Assembly: GCA_014729935.1 (NCBI GenBank)
Contig: WJJB01000220.1
Span: forward strand, 1-12,577
Direction of reading: 5' to 3'
From: Candidatus Bathyarchaeota archaeon
GTDB lineage: Archaea; Asgardarchaeota; Lokiarchaeia; Sigyniarchaeales; Sigyniarchaeaceae
DNA: 12,577 bases
The notes beneath the pieces are model-generated. The model searched no databases, was not told the origin of the DNA, and saw only the letters and a list, made by a program, of their open reading frames with translations. The translations under genes were made by a program, and so were the position numbers. Positions 1 to 7,356 of the stretch are shown here, in pieces (position 1 is the stretch's first letter; each line of letters starts with the position of its first letter).

Positions 1-1561
1 GTCCCAGCACGAGCCTGGCAACTCCTGCACGGGGATCGATCGAATCATCCCAAGCGTATGGATTGAAGGAAAAAGCAACCCCGGCAAGATCCGGGAAGAA
101 ATAATTGCCCTTCAGGGAACCAGAAACCCGCTGCACCAGCAGTGCCATTTGCTCATCCTTTTCCAGCAAATCTCGCTTTTTGCGGTACATCAAGGCGTCC
201 CTGCTGATCGAGCTGGCGTATACCCGTTTCACGGCATTGATGAAATCCCCCAATCGCTGCTCCAGCGTGCCTTGATTCGCGCAGAAGACGCTCTCGTATT
301 TCCCCGAAAACGCATTCCCGTATGCATCTTCAAGCAAGCTGCTGGAGCGCACGATGATGGGAGATTGACCAAAGTACTTGAGCATGAGGGAAAATTGTTC
401 CAAGATTTCCTCGCGGAAATGACCTTCATGTATGCGAAGGGTCAGCTCGTCCAATCCCTCCAAGAAAGAACTTGGCTTGGTCGTTTCACGGCGCTTCCAC
501 CACATGTCGTTCTCCACCAAGAACGTGTAAAATACATCGGATCCTATGAAGAAAGAATCGTGGACCTCGAGTATCGGAAGTAGCGCTTTTTCCTCCTTTT
601 CCAAGATCGCCCGAGCCATAATCATGCCCACAGATTTCCCGCCAATCAATCCGGAACCAATGATGCGCCGTCCGATGGCTAGCAGGTCACCAATATCCAA
701 GTATTCCATTGCGAGCTCGATTAGCTGCTTCTCCCGGGCGATCATCATGAGCACCAGCCTACGCTTCAATCCATCCATATCGTGTCGCTCGATCGATCCC
801 GCGTTGAATTCCGCGAGCTTCCGCCTGGCACGACGCAAAGTGCGCGCCCAGACATCTAACCTTCTCGCGGTGAGATCCACCCACGGCTGCTCCAGGGTAG
901 TGAATATTTCTGAGATCAAGCCACTTGCGATTACTGGCTTGAAGTCATCGCCATGTTTCTCGTGGAGCATGTACATGGTTGGCGAGCATCTATCATACAC
1001 CTTCAATGGATGGATGAATGTCTTTCCATCGTGGTTAAAGACGTCAATGATGACCTGGGCGGTTCCTTGGATCCGGTCAATAACGGTGGCACCATGGCGG
1101 TTCCGCAAGATGGCGAAATACGTCGCCGTGTCGAAATCATACAAGTACGGGCACGCTAGCATGAAGAAATTCCCCAGCATCAAGTCGCTATACCAATCAT
1201 CTGCCAAGTCTGAAAGATTATCGAACACGTAGCAAGCACCCTTGCCGAATTCCTCGATGATGCTAAACACCTTGGCGAGGAAGGTTTCGAAACCAGCCTC
1301 TGGATGCAATTGGAACACATTCGCGTCGATGCCCTCAGGGAGGAGTTGCTCGTGATGGCCGAATCGGAAATACACTAATGGAATTTCATCTGCATGACTT
1401 TTCTTGCAAAAGGCGTGAACGAAAGGAATATAGTCCTCGATGGCATTTACTTGCCATACGATATTATCACCGGCGCGAACGCCATCCAGCACGTGGTCCA
1501 ATGAAGGCATGCCGGTGCTGGAAAAAGTTTCCTTTTCTGTTATCCCATTTCCAGTGCCCAT
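1..1561 (-). CDS. PEP/pyruvate-binding domain protein (PEP-synthase N-domain) with degenerate KaiC/RecA-like N-terminus; partial, C-terminus off window
   Basis: An open frame of 520 codons runs from the ATG at 1561 to the left edge. An in-frame stop lies 9 bases upstream, so no earlier start is possible. Residues ~13-200 resemble a RecA/KaiC fold: the opening STGMPSLDHVLDGVRAGDN matches the usual KaiC start, but no Walker A GxGKT follows (WQVNAIEDY instead), so this part probably does not bind ATP in the normal way. Residues ~300-520 look like the ATP-grasp nucleotide domain of PEP synthase/pyruvate phosphate dikinase: IGGKSVGM at 306-313, then VRSSSLLEDAYGNAFSGKYES at about 404-424, with the typical R-S-S, E-D and F-S-G residues, and GVAFSFNPY at 494-502. 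Proteins of this architecture are known in bacteria and archaea, but their reaction is not established. The phosphohistidine and PEP-binding domains cannot be judged because the gene is cut. It is divergent from glutamate dehydrogenase. Confidence 0.85.
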   Translation of the reverse strand, partial: MGTGNGITEKETFSSTGMPSLDHVLDGVRAGDNIVWQVNAIEDYIPFVHAFCKKSHADEIPLVYFRFGHHEQLLPEGIDANVFQLHPEAGFETFLAKVFSIIEEFGKGACYVFDNLSDLADDWYSDLMLGNFFMLACPYLYDFDTATYFAILRNRHGATVIDRIQGTAQVIIDVFNHDGKTFIHPLKVYDRCSPTMYMLHEKHGDDFKPVIASGLISEIFTTLEQPWVDLTARRLDVWARTLRRARRKLAEFNAGSIERHDMDGLKRRLVLMMIAREKQLIELAMEYLDIGDLLAIGRRIIGSGLIGGKSVGMIMARAILEKEEKALLPILEVHDSFFIGSDVFYTFLVENDMWWKRRETTKPSSFLEGLDELTLRIHEGHFREEILEQFSLMLKYFGQSPIIVRSSSLLEDAYGNAFSGKYESVFCANQGTLEQRLGDFINAVKRVYASSISRDALMYRKKRDLLEKDEQMALLVQRVSGSLKGNYFFPDLAGVAFSFNPYAWDDSIDPRAGVARLVLG

Positions 1562-1669
1562 GGTGGATTAGATTACCAAGTGAAATTCAATAAGGTTTCC
1601 ATTCGATTATTAATCAATCTTCCTTAGATCATAGTAAGATTTGTCAAATACTTACATCGTGAAGCAAAC
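1562..1669. promoter_or_regulatory. Divergent intergenic region between the PEP-binding protein and glutamate dehydrogenase
   Basis: This 108-base AT-rich spacer must hold the promoters for both outward-facing genes. On the minus strand an AT-rich stretch reading TTAATAAT lies about 45-55 bases before the ATG at 1561 and could be a TATA element. For glutamate dehydrogenase no clear TATA box stands out. A weak GTGA at 1659-1662 lies 7 bases before its ATG. No convincing operator palindrome was seen. Confidence 0.4.
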
Positions 1670-3028
1670 ATGGAGAAATACATTCAAGATGTAATCCAGC
1701 ACATGCGCCTTAAAAATCCCAGCCAACCCGAGTTTCACCAAGCTGCGGAAGAGGTGCTCACGTCTTTACTACCCGCGCTGGAAAAGCATCCCGAGTTGAA
1801 GGAAAAAAAAATCTTGGAACGCGTCGTGGAACCAGAGCGGCAGGTCATATTCAAAGTTGCGTGGATGAACGATCAAGACGAGATCCAAGTCAATCGTGGG
1901 TTCCGCGTGCAGTGGAATAGTGCCATCGGCCCCTACAAGGGGGGTTTGCGATTTCATCCTTCCGTGACCCTTTCCATCATGAAATTCCTTGCCTTCGAGC
2001 AAACCTTCAAGAACTCCCTCACTAGCCTTGCCATGGGCGGGGCAAAGGGTGGGAGCGATTTCGACCCCAAGGGCAAGTCCGATGGAGAGATCATGCGCTT
2101 TTGCCAGGAATTCATGACTGAACTGTACAGGCACATCGGTGAGCAAACAGATATCCCTGCGGGTGATATTGGCGTCGGCGCCAGGGAAATCGGCTACTTA
2201 TTCGGGCAATACCGCAAGATCCAGAATAAGTTCGTTGGAGTGCTCACGGGTAAGGGCGTGGAATGGGGTGGTTCCTTCATCAGGCCGGAAGCCACCGGGT
2301 ATGGTGCGACTTATTTCTTAGACGAGATGCTCTCGGTACGTGGCGAGGGGATCAAGGGCAAACGCGTGGCAATTTCGGGCTCAGGAAACGTCGCACAGTA
2401 TGCCGTCGAGAAGGTGAACCAACTCGGTGGAATTGTCGTGACTCTCTCGGATTCAAATGGTGCCATCCACGACCCAGATGGTGTGAAGGACGAGAAATTC
2501 GAGTACCTGCTGGATCTTAAGCAGGTTCGACGGGGGCGCATCAAGGAATATGCCGAGGAGTTCAACGTGGACTATTTCAAGAACTCACGGCCGTGGGACG
2601 TGGATTGCGATATCGCCTTTCCATGTGCCACGCAAAATGAGATAGACAAGCACGATGCCAAGCAGCTCATCGACAGCGGTATCATTGCCGTGGTTGAAGG
2701 CGCCAATATGCCTACAACACTCGAAGCCACTGAGATGTTTTTAGAGCAAGGAATCTCCTTCGGTCCGGGAAAGGCTGCCAATGCCGGAGGCGTGGCGTGT
2801 TCCGGCCTCGAGATGGCGCAGAATTCCATGCGGCTCACGTGGAGCCCCTCAGAAGTTGATGCCCGGTTGCGGGAAATCATGAAGAATATCCATCTCCTAG
2901 CAAAGGAAACCGCCCAAAAATACGATGCAACATTAAGTGACGGTCGGATTCCCAACTATGTTGTCGGCGCTAATATTTCGGGATTCACCAAGGTTGCAAG
3001 GGCGATGATCGCCCAGGGATTGTTCTAA
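1670..3028 (+). CDS. gdhA: NADP-type hexameric glutamate dehydrogenase
   Basis: This 452-residue protein has the length and motifs of the bacterial-type small hexameric glutamate dehydrogenase (E. coli GdhA is about 447). It should interconvert 2-oxoglutarate plus ammonium and glutamate in the cytoplasm, linking nitrogen assimilation to the TCA pool. Visible motifs are PYKGGLRFHPSV (88-99), QTFKNSLT (111-118), MGGAKGGSDFDPKGKSD (122-138) with the catalytic lysine at K126, and PAGDIGVGAREIG (163-175) with the catalytic aspartate D166. The Rossmann turn SGSGNVAQYA is at 236-245, then SDSNG at 260-264 and EGANMPTT at 343-350. The serine-containing SDS after the second Rossmann strand is usual for NADP-preferring forms; cofactor choice is inferred. 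The ATG has a weak GTGA 7 bases upstream. The gene is monocistronic and ends at a T-rich stretch. Nothing looks damaged. Confidence 0.95.
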   Translation: MEKYIQDVIQHMRLKNPSQPEFHQAAEEVLTSLLPALEKHPELKEKKILERVVEPERQVIFKVAWMNDQDEIQVNRGFRVQWNSAIGPYKGGLRFHPSVTLSIMKFLAFEQTFKNSLTSLAMGGAKGGSDFDPKGKSDGEIMRFCQEFMTELYRHIGEQTDIPAGDIGVGAREIGYLFGQYRKIQNKFVGVLTGKGVEWGGSFIRPEATGYGATYFLDEMLSVRGEGIKGKRVAISGSGNVAQYAVEKVNQLGGIVVTLSDSNGAIHDPDGVKDEKFEYLLDLKQVRRGRIKEYAEEFNVDYFKNSRPWDVDCDIAFPCATQNEIDKHDAKQLIDSGIIAVVEGANMPTTLEATEMFLEQGISFGPGKAANAGGVACSGLEMAQNSMRLTWSPSEVDARLREIMKNIHLLAKETAQKYDATLSDGRIPNYVVGANISGFTKVARAMIAQGLF

Positions 3029-3037
3029 TTCAATCTC

Positions 3038-3049
3038 CTTCCCTTTTTA
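3038..3049 (+). terminator. Pyrimidine/T-run terminator after glutamate dehydrogenase
   Basis: Ten bases after the glutamate dehydrogenase stop there is a pyrimidine tract ending in five Ts (3044-3048). There is no strong hairpin, which is the usual form of archaeal intrinsic termination. It sits in the 27-base gap to the convergent URO-D gene. Confidence 0.4.
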
Positions 3050-3055
3050 CTTGCA

Positions 3056-4345
3056 TCATTGAAATTCCCCCCTGTGCTTCCGATAGGATTCCCGCATGGC
3101 GATGATATTTTTCATTGGCGTGGCATCGGTAATATCGGTGCAGCAAGCAAAAACAAAACCCCCGCCGGGTGCCCCGCTCGCTAAAATGTCCTTGGTGACC
3201 CATGCAACTTCAGCGGGAGAGGCAAGGGGCATGACCGTGCTCATGTCCATGTTCCCAAGAAGGATGAACTTGTCTCCATAGCTTTCTTTCAGGTACCTGA
3301 TGACCTTGCCCGGCTTCTGCAGGTCCGGATTGCGACTGGCAGTGCCTGGCAGCACGGGATCATCTTCGAAACCCGGCGGGAACATCCATGCCGCGGGTTC
3401 GAGGGATTCCTGCCCGTCAAACTTGCAATAGTTAATCCAAGTATCCCAGTACGGTTCCGTGTAGCCATCAGAATGGAAAAAAATCTTGCTTCCCGCCTTA
3501 TGGACGATATCTGCCATCTTTTTGTACAGGGGTGCGAAAAACTTCCGGTAATGTGCTGGCGAGCAGAATACCCCGTGCTTGAATGCGATGTCATCGGCAA
3601 TCACGAAAAACGGAATGCCTGCCTTCGCACCTGCACGAGCAGATGCAAGCGCGATGCTTTCGTGCATCTTCACCGCGTGTGCCATGACTTGGGTATCCTT
3701 GCGCAGGAACCGTGCAAATGCCTTCAAGCCAAAAGACTCGCGCACGCTTTCCGCGAACCCGTGCAAGCCAAAGATGGGCATGAAATCATGCTCCTCTATG
3801 GTTCTCTCGAAGTCCCTAGCAACTTTATCATAGACGGCTTCCTCGAGCAGTTCCCCCTTCCTGTTTCCAAGGCGCTCGGACCAGAGATCCATGGTGGCAC
3901 CTGCATCCCATTCAGGTTGATCGATCATGCCACCGGGACCCGCGTAGAGATTCCCATCCACCCAGAAGTTAATATCCCTGCCATCACCCATAACTTCCGA
4001 GATCCTGCCGTCATGTGCCTCTATACGATATCTATCCACTCCTGCAGGAATCGCATCCACATGCACCCAATCATCTCCATCATGAACCAGGTATTTCGTG
4101 GGAGTAACATCGGGATGGAGTACCTTGTAGGGAACCGACACACCCCAAGATGCCTCGAATCCACACCATTTTTGGAGCGTGAAATCCTTAAATGGAGTGA
4201 AGCAAAAATCTTCCTCGGTGAATTGATCGCCGTATTGATCATCAATCTCCATTTGCTTCTGCTTCATGATTACTTGAACGAAACTAGACACGTATTCTGG
4301 TTCCTCGTGATTAAAACTCGCATTCCATCGATCCAATACTGTCAT
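3056..4345 (-). CDS. URO-D/MtaA-like corrinoid methyltransferase family protein
   Basis: This 429-residue protein has the TIM-barrel fold of the uroporphyrinogen decarboxylase superfamily, in the branch with MtaA/CmuA-type methyltransferases rather than true HemE. Typical pieces are FGLHGFAESVRESFG (192-206), the strand and turn VIADDIAFKHG (248-258), SPAHYRKFFAPLYKKMADIV (262-281), the FFHSDGY loop (289-295), LGNMDMS (363-369) and FACCTDI (399-405). In zinc-dependent MtaA/MtbA enzymes the ligands are an HxC pair and a later Cys. Here H291 is kept, the HxC cysteine is replaced (H-S-D), and Cys is present at 401-402. A role in moving methyl groups between a methylated substrate and a corrinoid or CoM-like acceptor is family inference; the substrate cannot be read from the sequence. 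The start lies 3 bases after the kinase stop, so the two are almost surely co-transcribed. A weak GTGAT lies about 9 bases before the ATG. Confidence 0.85.
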   Translation of the reverse strand: MTVLDRWNASFNHEEPEYVSSFVQVIMKQKQMEIDDQYGDQFTEEDFCFTPFKDFTLQKWCGFEASWGVSVPYKVLHPDVTPTKYLVHDGDDWVHVDAIPAGVDRYRIEAHDGRISEVMGDGRDINFWVDGNLYAGPGGMIDQPEWDAGATMDLWSERLGNRKGELLEEAVYDKVARDFERTIEEHDFMPIFGLHGFAESVRESFGLKAFARFLRKDTQVMAHAVKMHESIALASARAGAKAGIPFFVIADDIAFKHGVFCSPAHYRKFFAPLYKKMADIVHKAGSKIFFHSDGYTEPYWDTWINYCKFDGQESLEPAAWMFPPGFEDDPVLPGTASRNPDLQKPGKVIRYLKESYGDKFILLGNMDMSTVMPLASPAEVAWVTKDILASGAPGGGFVFACCTDITDATPMKNIIAMRESYRKHRGEFQ

Positions 4346-4348
4346 TTT

Positions 4349-6277
4349 TTAATCATCACATCCCTCACTTTTTTCACCCATTTCGCCCATGTCGCTCATC
4401 CCACCGGGTCCAGATGATGGAATCGAGAAAAAGAAGGTGCTTCCCTTGAATCTCCCTCCTGATTCCATCCACATCTTGCCGCCATGGGCGAGGATGATCT
4501 CCCTTGCGATGAATAAACCAAGGCCTGAACCTTGTATATTCACATCCGCTGCCGTGCCAGATCGGTCTATCTTGCCGAATTCTTGGAATAGCGACTCACG
4601 CTCACGTGGGAGAAACCCGATCCCGTCATCCTCGATGGAAAAGTTTACCATGTCATTGCTATCATCATGAGTGAGTGTCAAGGCAATATGCCCGCCAGGT
4701 GGGGTATACTTTATCGCATTCGAGAGTAAATTGGTGAAGACTTGCTCCATGCGGACAGGATCCACCCGGACCATCATGCTGCCAGGGAATATGGTGACAA
4801 GCTGGTGATGTCTCTTTTCCAGGAGGAATTGGTGATCATTGATGCATTCCATTGCGATTTGAACCAAATCCTTTTCATGCACGTGAAGAACAAACTTTGC
4901 ATTCTCTATTAACGAGTAATCGAGCAAATCATCCACCAGCTGGTTCAATCGATTAGCTCCCCTGTGCATGATGTTGATGAATGATTCTAATTGTGACTTG
5001 TCGAGCAGGCTGAAATTTTCCTTCAGGAACTTGGATGCGCCATGAACTGTTGCCAGGGGAGTTTTTAGTTCATGGGTCGCATTCGCCACGAAACTCTTTC
5101 TCGTTTCCACCAAGGATTTCAGGTCAATATTCTCCTTCTTGATGAATTCCTCTAGCTGCTTCCTCTCCGTGATATCCCGGGAGATTGTGAGAAGGCGCCT
5201 CTTGCCATCTTTGCCTTCATACACATGTCCGGTCGTGTGGAACCACCGGAAATCACAATCTTTTTTCTCCTTGATGCGAAATTCAACACTCCCGCTTCCT
5301 TGCTTGAATCCTTGCGTGAGCGATTTCATGACCATCTCCTTATCATCGGGATGGACCCAATCCATTCTCGATGATGGATCTTGGAGCTCTTCCTTGCCAA
5401 TACCAAGCAATTTCTCGTGGGTTTTCTCGTTGAAATATTCAAGCTCTTGATCGCTGGTAAGGATGGTGATGAGCACGTCCGCATTTTCTGCTATGAACCG
5501 GTATTTCTTTTCTGACTCTTCCAGCATATGTTGTGCTTGCTTTCTCTCCGATATATCCCTTGCAATGATGAGCACGTATAGAAGATCGTCCCCTTCATAA
5601 CTTGCAGAGGAGCTAACTTCGATTGGTACCCGCTTTCCATTCTTATCCATGTATTCGAGTTCGTACCGGTACTTGGATGCATCCCCCGCCTTTCTTCTTC
5701 GTGATCGATCTACCATGGCTTCGAGATGATCCTTGGGAAGGAAAGTCTTCACATTGGAGCCCTCGATATCTTTTCTATCGTATCCTGTTGCATTCAAGAA
5801 GGCTTGATTGTAAAAGATGATATTTCCGTCGCTATCGTGGACGATTATGATGTCCATCGCGGTATCTGCAAGCATGCGGAACCGTTTTTCAGATTCTAAT
5901 TGGTTTTGTTCTGCCAACTTTCGCTTGATGGTATCACGGGTGACCAGGATCGTCTCGATCACCTTCCCGTTCTCGATGATAGGCGTTGCTGAAACACCCA
6001 CTGGAATCACATCACCATCCTTTGTGAGTAATTCCAATTCGTAAAACCTTGGAAGCGTATCACCCTTTATCCTGCGTGCAAGCGCTGCCGTCACCTGTTT
6101 GCGATATTGCTCGCTGACCAAGTCTACCACGCTCAATTGCAATACCTCGTTCAAGGTGTACCCGCTTTCTTTCAAATAGCGGCTATTTGCATGCAGTATT
6201 TTTCCTTGCGAGTGAACCAACACCATTTCCAAGGAGTTTTGCATGAAGGAATGTAATCGATCGGGTTTATCCATCAT
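4349..6277 (-). CDS. Soluble sensor histidine kinase with three PAS domains
   Basis: This 642-residue protein has no membrane span or signal peptide, so it is a cytoplasmic sensor. The domains in order are PAS 1 (~1-120), PAS 2 (~125-245, ending IIARDISERK), PAS 3 with PAC (~252-375, ending TISRDITERK), a HisKA dimerisation domain (~390-455) and an HATPase_c domain (~505-620). The phosphoacceptor is H402 in FVANATHELKTPLATV. The N box is NLLSNAIKYTPPGG (516-529), G1 is DDGIGF (550-555) and G2 is GSGLGLFIA (583-591), so all catalytic motifs are intact. The tail after 621 is a short Gly/Met/Glu/Asp-rich extension with an MSD-MGE-MGE repeat. No response regulator is encoded in the window. It is the first gene of an operon with the URO-D protein. 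The input signal is unknown; PAS domains may bind haem, flavin or small ligands. Two ATGs are adjacent at the start, and the first is used here. Confidence 0.93.
   Translation of the reverse strand: MMDKPDRLHSFMQNSLEMVLVHSQGKILHANSRYLKESGYTLNEVLQLSVVDLVSEQYRKQVTAALARRIKGDTLPRFYELELLTKDGDVIPVGVSATPIIENGKVIETILVTRDTIKRKLAEQNQLESEKRFRMLADTAMDIIIVHDSDGNIIFYNQAFLNATGYDRKDIEGSNVKTFLPKDHLEAMVDRSRRRKAGDASKYRYELEYMDKNGKRVPIEVSSSASYEGDDLLYVLIIARDISERKQAQHMLEESEKKYRFIAENADVLITILTSDQELEYFNEKTHEKLLGIGKEELQDPSSRMDWVHPDDKEMVMKSLTQGFKQGSGSVEFRIKEKKDCDFRWFHTTGHVYEGKDGKRRLLTISRDITERKQLEEFIKKENIDLKSLVETRKSFVANATHELKTPLATVHGASKFLKENFSLLDKSQLESFINIMHRGANRLNQLVDDLLDYSLIENAKFVLHVHEKDLVQIAMECINDHQFLLEKRHHQLVTIFPGSMMVRVDPVRMEQVFTNLLSNAIKYTPPGGHIALTLTHDDSNDMVNFSIEDDGIGFLPRERESLFQEFGKIDRSGTAADVNIQGSGLGLFIAREIILAHGGKMWMESGGRFKGSTFFFSIPSSGPGGMSDMGEMGEKSEGCDD
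4377..4403. repeat. Degenerate 9-base tandem repeat in the kinase 3' end
   Basis: Three 9-base units (CCCATTTCG, CCCATGTCG, CTCATCCCA on the plus strand) lie in tandem. On the coding strand they encode the MSD-MGE-MGE tripeptides of the kinase C-terminal tail. This is a small, probably slippage-derived extension. Confidence 0.45.
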
Positions 6278-6341
6278 TGTTTCACGTATGTAGGTCTAGG
6301 TAAAAATGTTTGACCCAACATGCACTACAGAGTGACGGGAG

Positions 6342-6352
6342 AATTTAAAAAT
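6342..6352 (-). promoter_or_regulatory. Candidate TATA box for the kinase/URO-D operon
   Basis: On the minus strand this reads ATTTTTAAATT, an AT-only block in a more GC-balanced region. It lies about 65-75 bases before the kinase ATG, which would give a leader of around 40 bases. Assignment is by composition and position only. Confidence 0.3.
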
Positions 6353-6576
6353 GTGCCAAGGAAGAAATGAAAGGAAACCTATCATGTACCGACGTGGCAC
6401 TAGCAACGACATTCACGGGAACGCCGGAATAGGCATCCAAGGTTAAATTCCTGTTCCCATGTCCATCTCGACAAGCTATTTACCGATGGCAAGATGTTGG
6501 CGGGAAGGAATGATACCTGGAAAACCAAGTTGTATCGGTCAAGAGAATGATGGTCCAACCACGCCCCATGGTACAC

Positions 6577-6583
6577 TTATATC
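6577..6583 (+). promoter_or_regulatory. TATA box for the glycerophosphodiesterase gene
   Basis: TTATATC is a good archaeal TATA match. It lies about 30-36 bases before the ATG at 6613, predicting a very short leader. An AAGGA at 6603-6607, 5 bases before the ATG, could serve as a ribosome-binding site. Confidence 0.45.
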
Positions 6584-6612
6584 TTTCCTGAACCTGATGT
6601 ACAAGGAATCAC

Positions 6613-7332
6613 ATGCTCATCTTTGCACACCGGGGTGCGTCCGGTCGCGCTCCAGACAATACCATCAAGGCATTCAACCTTGCAATGTCCATGGGCACCA
6701 CTGCCATCGAATCGGATATCAAGCGTACCTTGGATGGAAAACTGGTATTTTTCCACGATTACACCGCAAAGATTCTTGGGGGACGGGTATCCATCCCGGT
6801 AATCATGCTCACGCACCGGTTGTTGGCGAAAATCGATGTGGGACACAACCAGCGAGTGCCTTCCATTGCGGAAACCTTCGAGTATTACCGAAAGAAGGGC
6901 ATCTTGGACGAGATCACTTGGTCATTGGACCTCCCCGATAATTTCACCATAAGGAAATTCGCTCATACTTGCAAGCAGTTCGGTATAGAGAAAAATATAC
7001 ACGTGTGCAACACGAAACCACGGATACTGTCTTCTTGGAGCCAGATCCTTCCGAACTCAACCTTGGTATGGAGCATCAGGAAACGCCAGCTGGATGATCT
7101 TGGCCCCATGAAAGCCGTGAGATTAGCCAGATCAAGGGGGGTACATGTTGTCAATGTCAAGTGCGATGACATTGTCCACGGGATAGAAAAGCAAGTAAGA
7201 ACACACGGCCTTGATTTATACATCTGGGATGTGCACGATGAACGCAGGTACAAGAAAGCCTTGGGGTACAAGCCTGATGCAATATATACGAATTACCCGG
7301 GAATGGTTCTTTCTGGATCATGGGGGCCGTGA
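6613..7332 (+). CDS. Glycerophosphodiester phosphodiesterase family protein
   Basis: This 239-residue TIM-barrel protein should hydrolyse glycerophosphodiesters to a glycerol phosphate and an alcohol. It starts AHRGASGRAPDNT (5-17), the family HRG motif with catalytic H6-R7. The metal pair E33-x-D35 (AIESDIKRT) and the second catalytic histidine H48-D49 (FFHD) follow. The C-terminus has WDVHDERRYKKALGYKPDAIYTNYPG, a typical GDPD ending. Two conservative changes are visible: the usual PENT is PDNT, and the position that is normally a metal-binding Glu (IEIK-like) appears to be Asp (D106 in WSLDLPD). The protein is probably still active, but its substrate may differ; archaeal lipids use glycerol-1-phosphate ethers. 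No signal peptide is seen. It faces the VTE6-like gene convergently, 24 bases away, next to the prenol-salvage pair. The start is supported by the TATA box upstream. Confidence 0.88.
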   Translation: MLIFAHRGASGRAPDNTIKAFNLAMSMGTTAIESDIKRTLDGKLVFFHDYTAKILGGRVSIPVIMLTHRLLAKIDVGHNQRVPSIAETFEYYRKKGILDEITWSLDLPDNFTIRKFAHTCKQFGIEKNIHVCNTKPRILSSWSQILPNSTLVWSIRKRQLDDLGPMKAVRLARSRGVHVVNVKCDDIVHGIEKQVRTHGLDLYIWDVHDERRYKKALGYKPDAIYTNYPGMVLSGSWGP

Positions 7333-7340
7333 ACCTGTGT

Positions 7341-7353
7341 CCCGATCTTTTTT
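7341..7353 (+). terminator. T-run terminator after the glycerophosphodiesterase gene
   Basis: Eight bases after the stop codon there is CCCGATC followed by six Ts (7348-7353), with no hairpin. This fits archaeal U-run termination. It lies in the 24-base gap before the convergent VTE6-like gene. Confidence 0.45.
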
Positions 7354-7356
7354 GAA

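Larger units (their letters stand above)
6278..6612. promoter_or_regulatory. 335-base divergent intergenic region between the kinase operon and the glycerophosphodiesterase
   Basis: This spacer has no gene I can support. It holds a TATA-like stretch for each direction (listed separately) and a weak 6-base inverted repeat, GGGAAC at 6417-6422 with GTTCCC at 6453-6458. The centre shows no tRNA-like fold, no recognisable riboswitch and no repeat array. Its length, compared with about 107 bases in the other divergent gaps, leaves room for an operator or an unrecognised small RNA. Confidence 0.35.

Noticed and set aside
546..1232. Plus-strand open frames at 149-583 and 546-1232 in the left part
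   Set aside because: They are antisense to a 520-codon frame with PEP-synthase signatures that runs off the left edge.
3473..4417. A 314-codon plus-strand open frame antisense to the URO-D gene
   Set aside because: Its translation has no recognisable family features and it lies across a clear URO-D protein and the kinase 3' end; it is a shadow of codon bias on the other strand.
6545..6600. C-box and D-box-like bits (ATGATGG, CTGA) suggesting a guide RNA
   Set aside because: The boxes match poorly, lack the internal D'/C' pair and overlap the GDPD promoter.
6459..6941. A 160-codon open frame starting before the glycerophosphodiesterase
   Set aside because: It overlaps the clear GDPD frame in another phase, has no family features and starts upstream of the TATA box.
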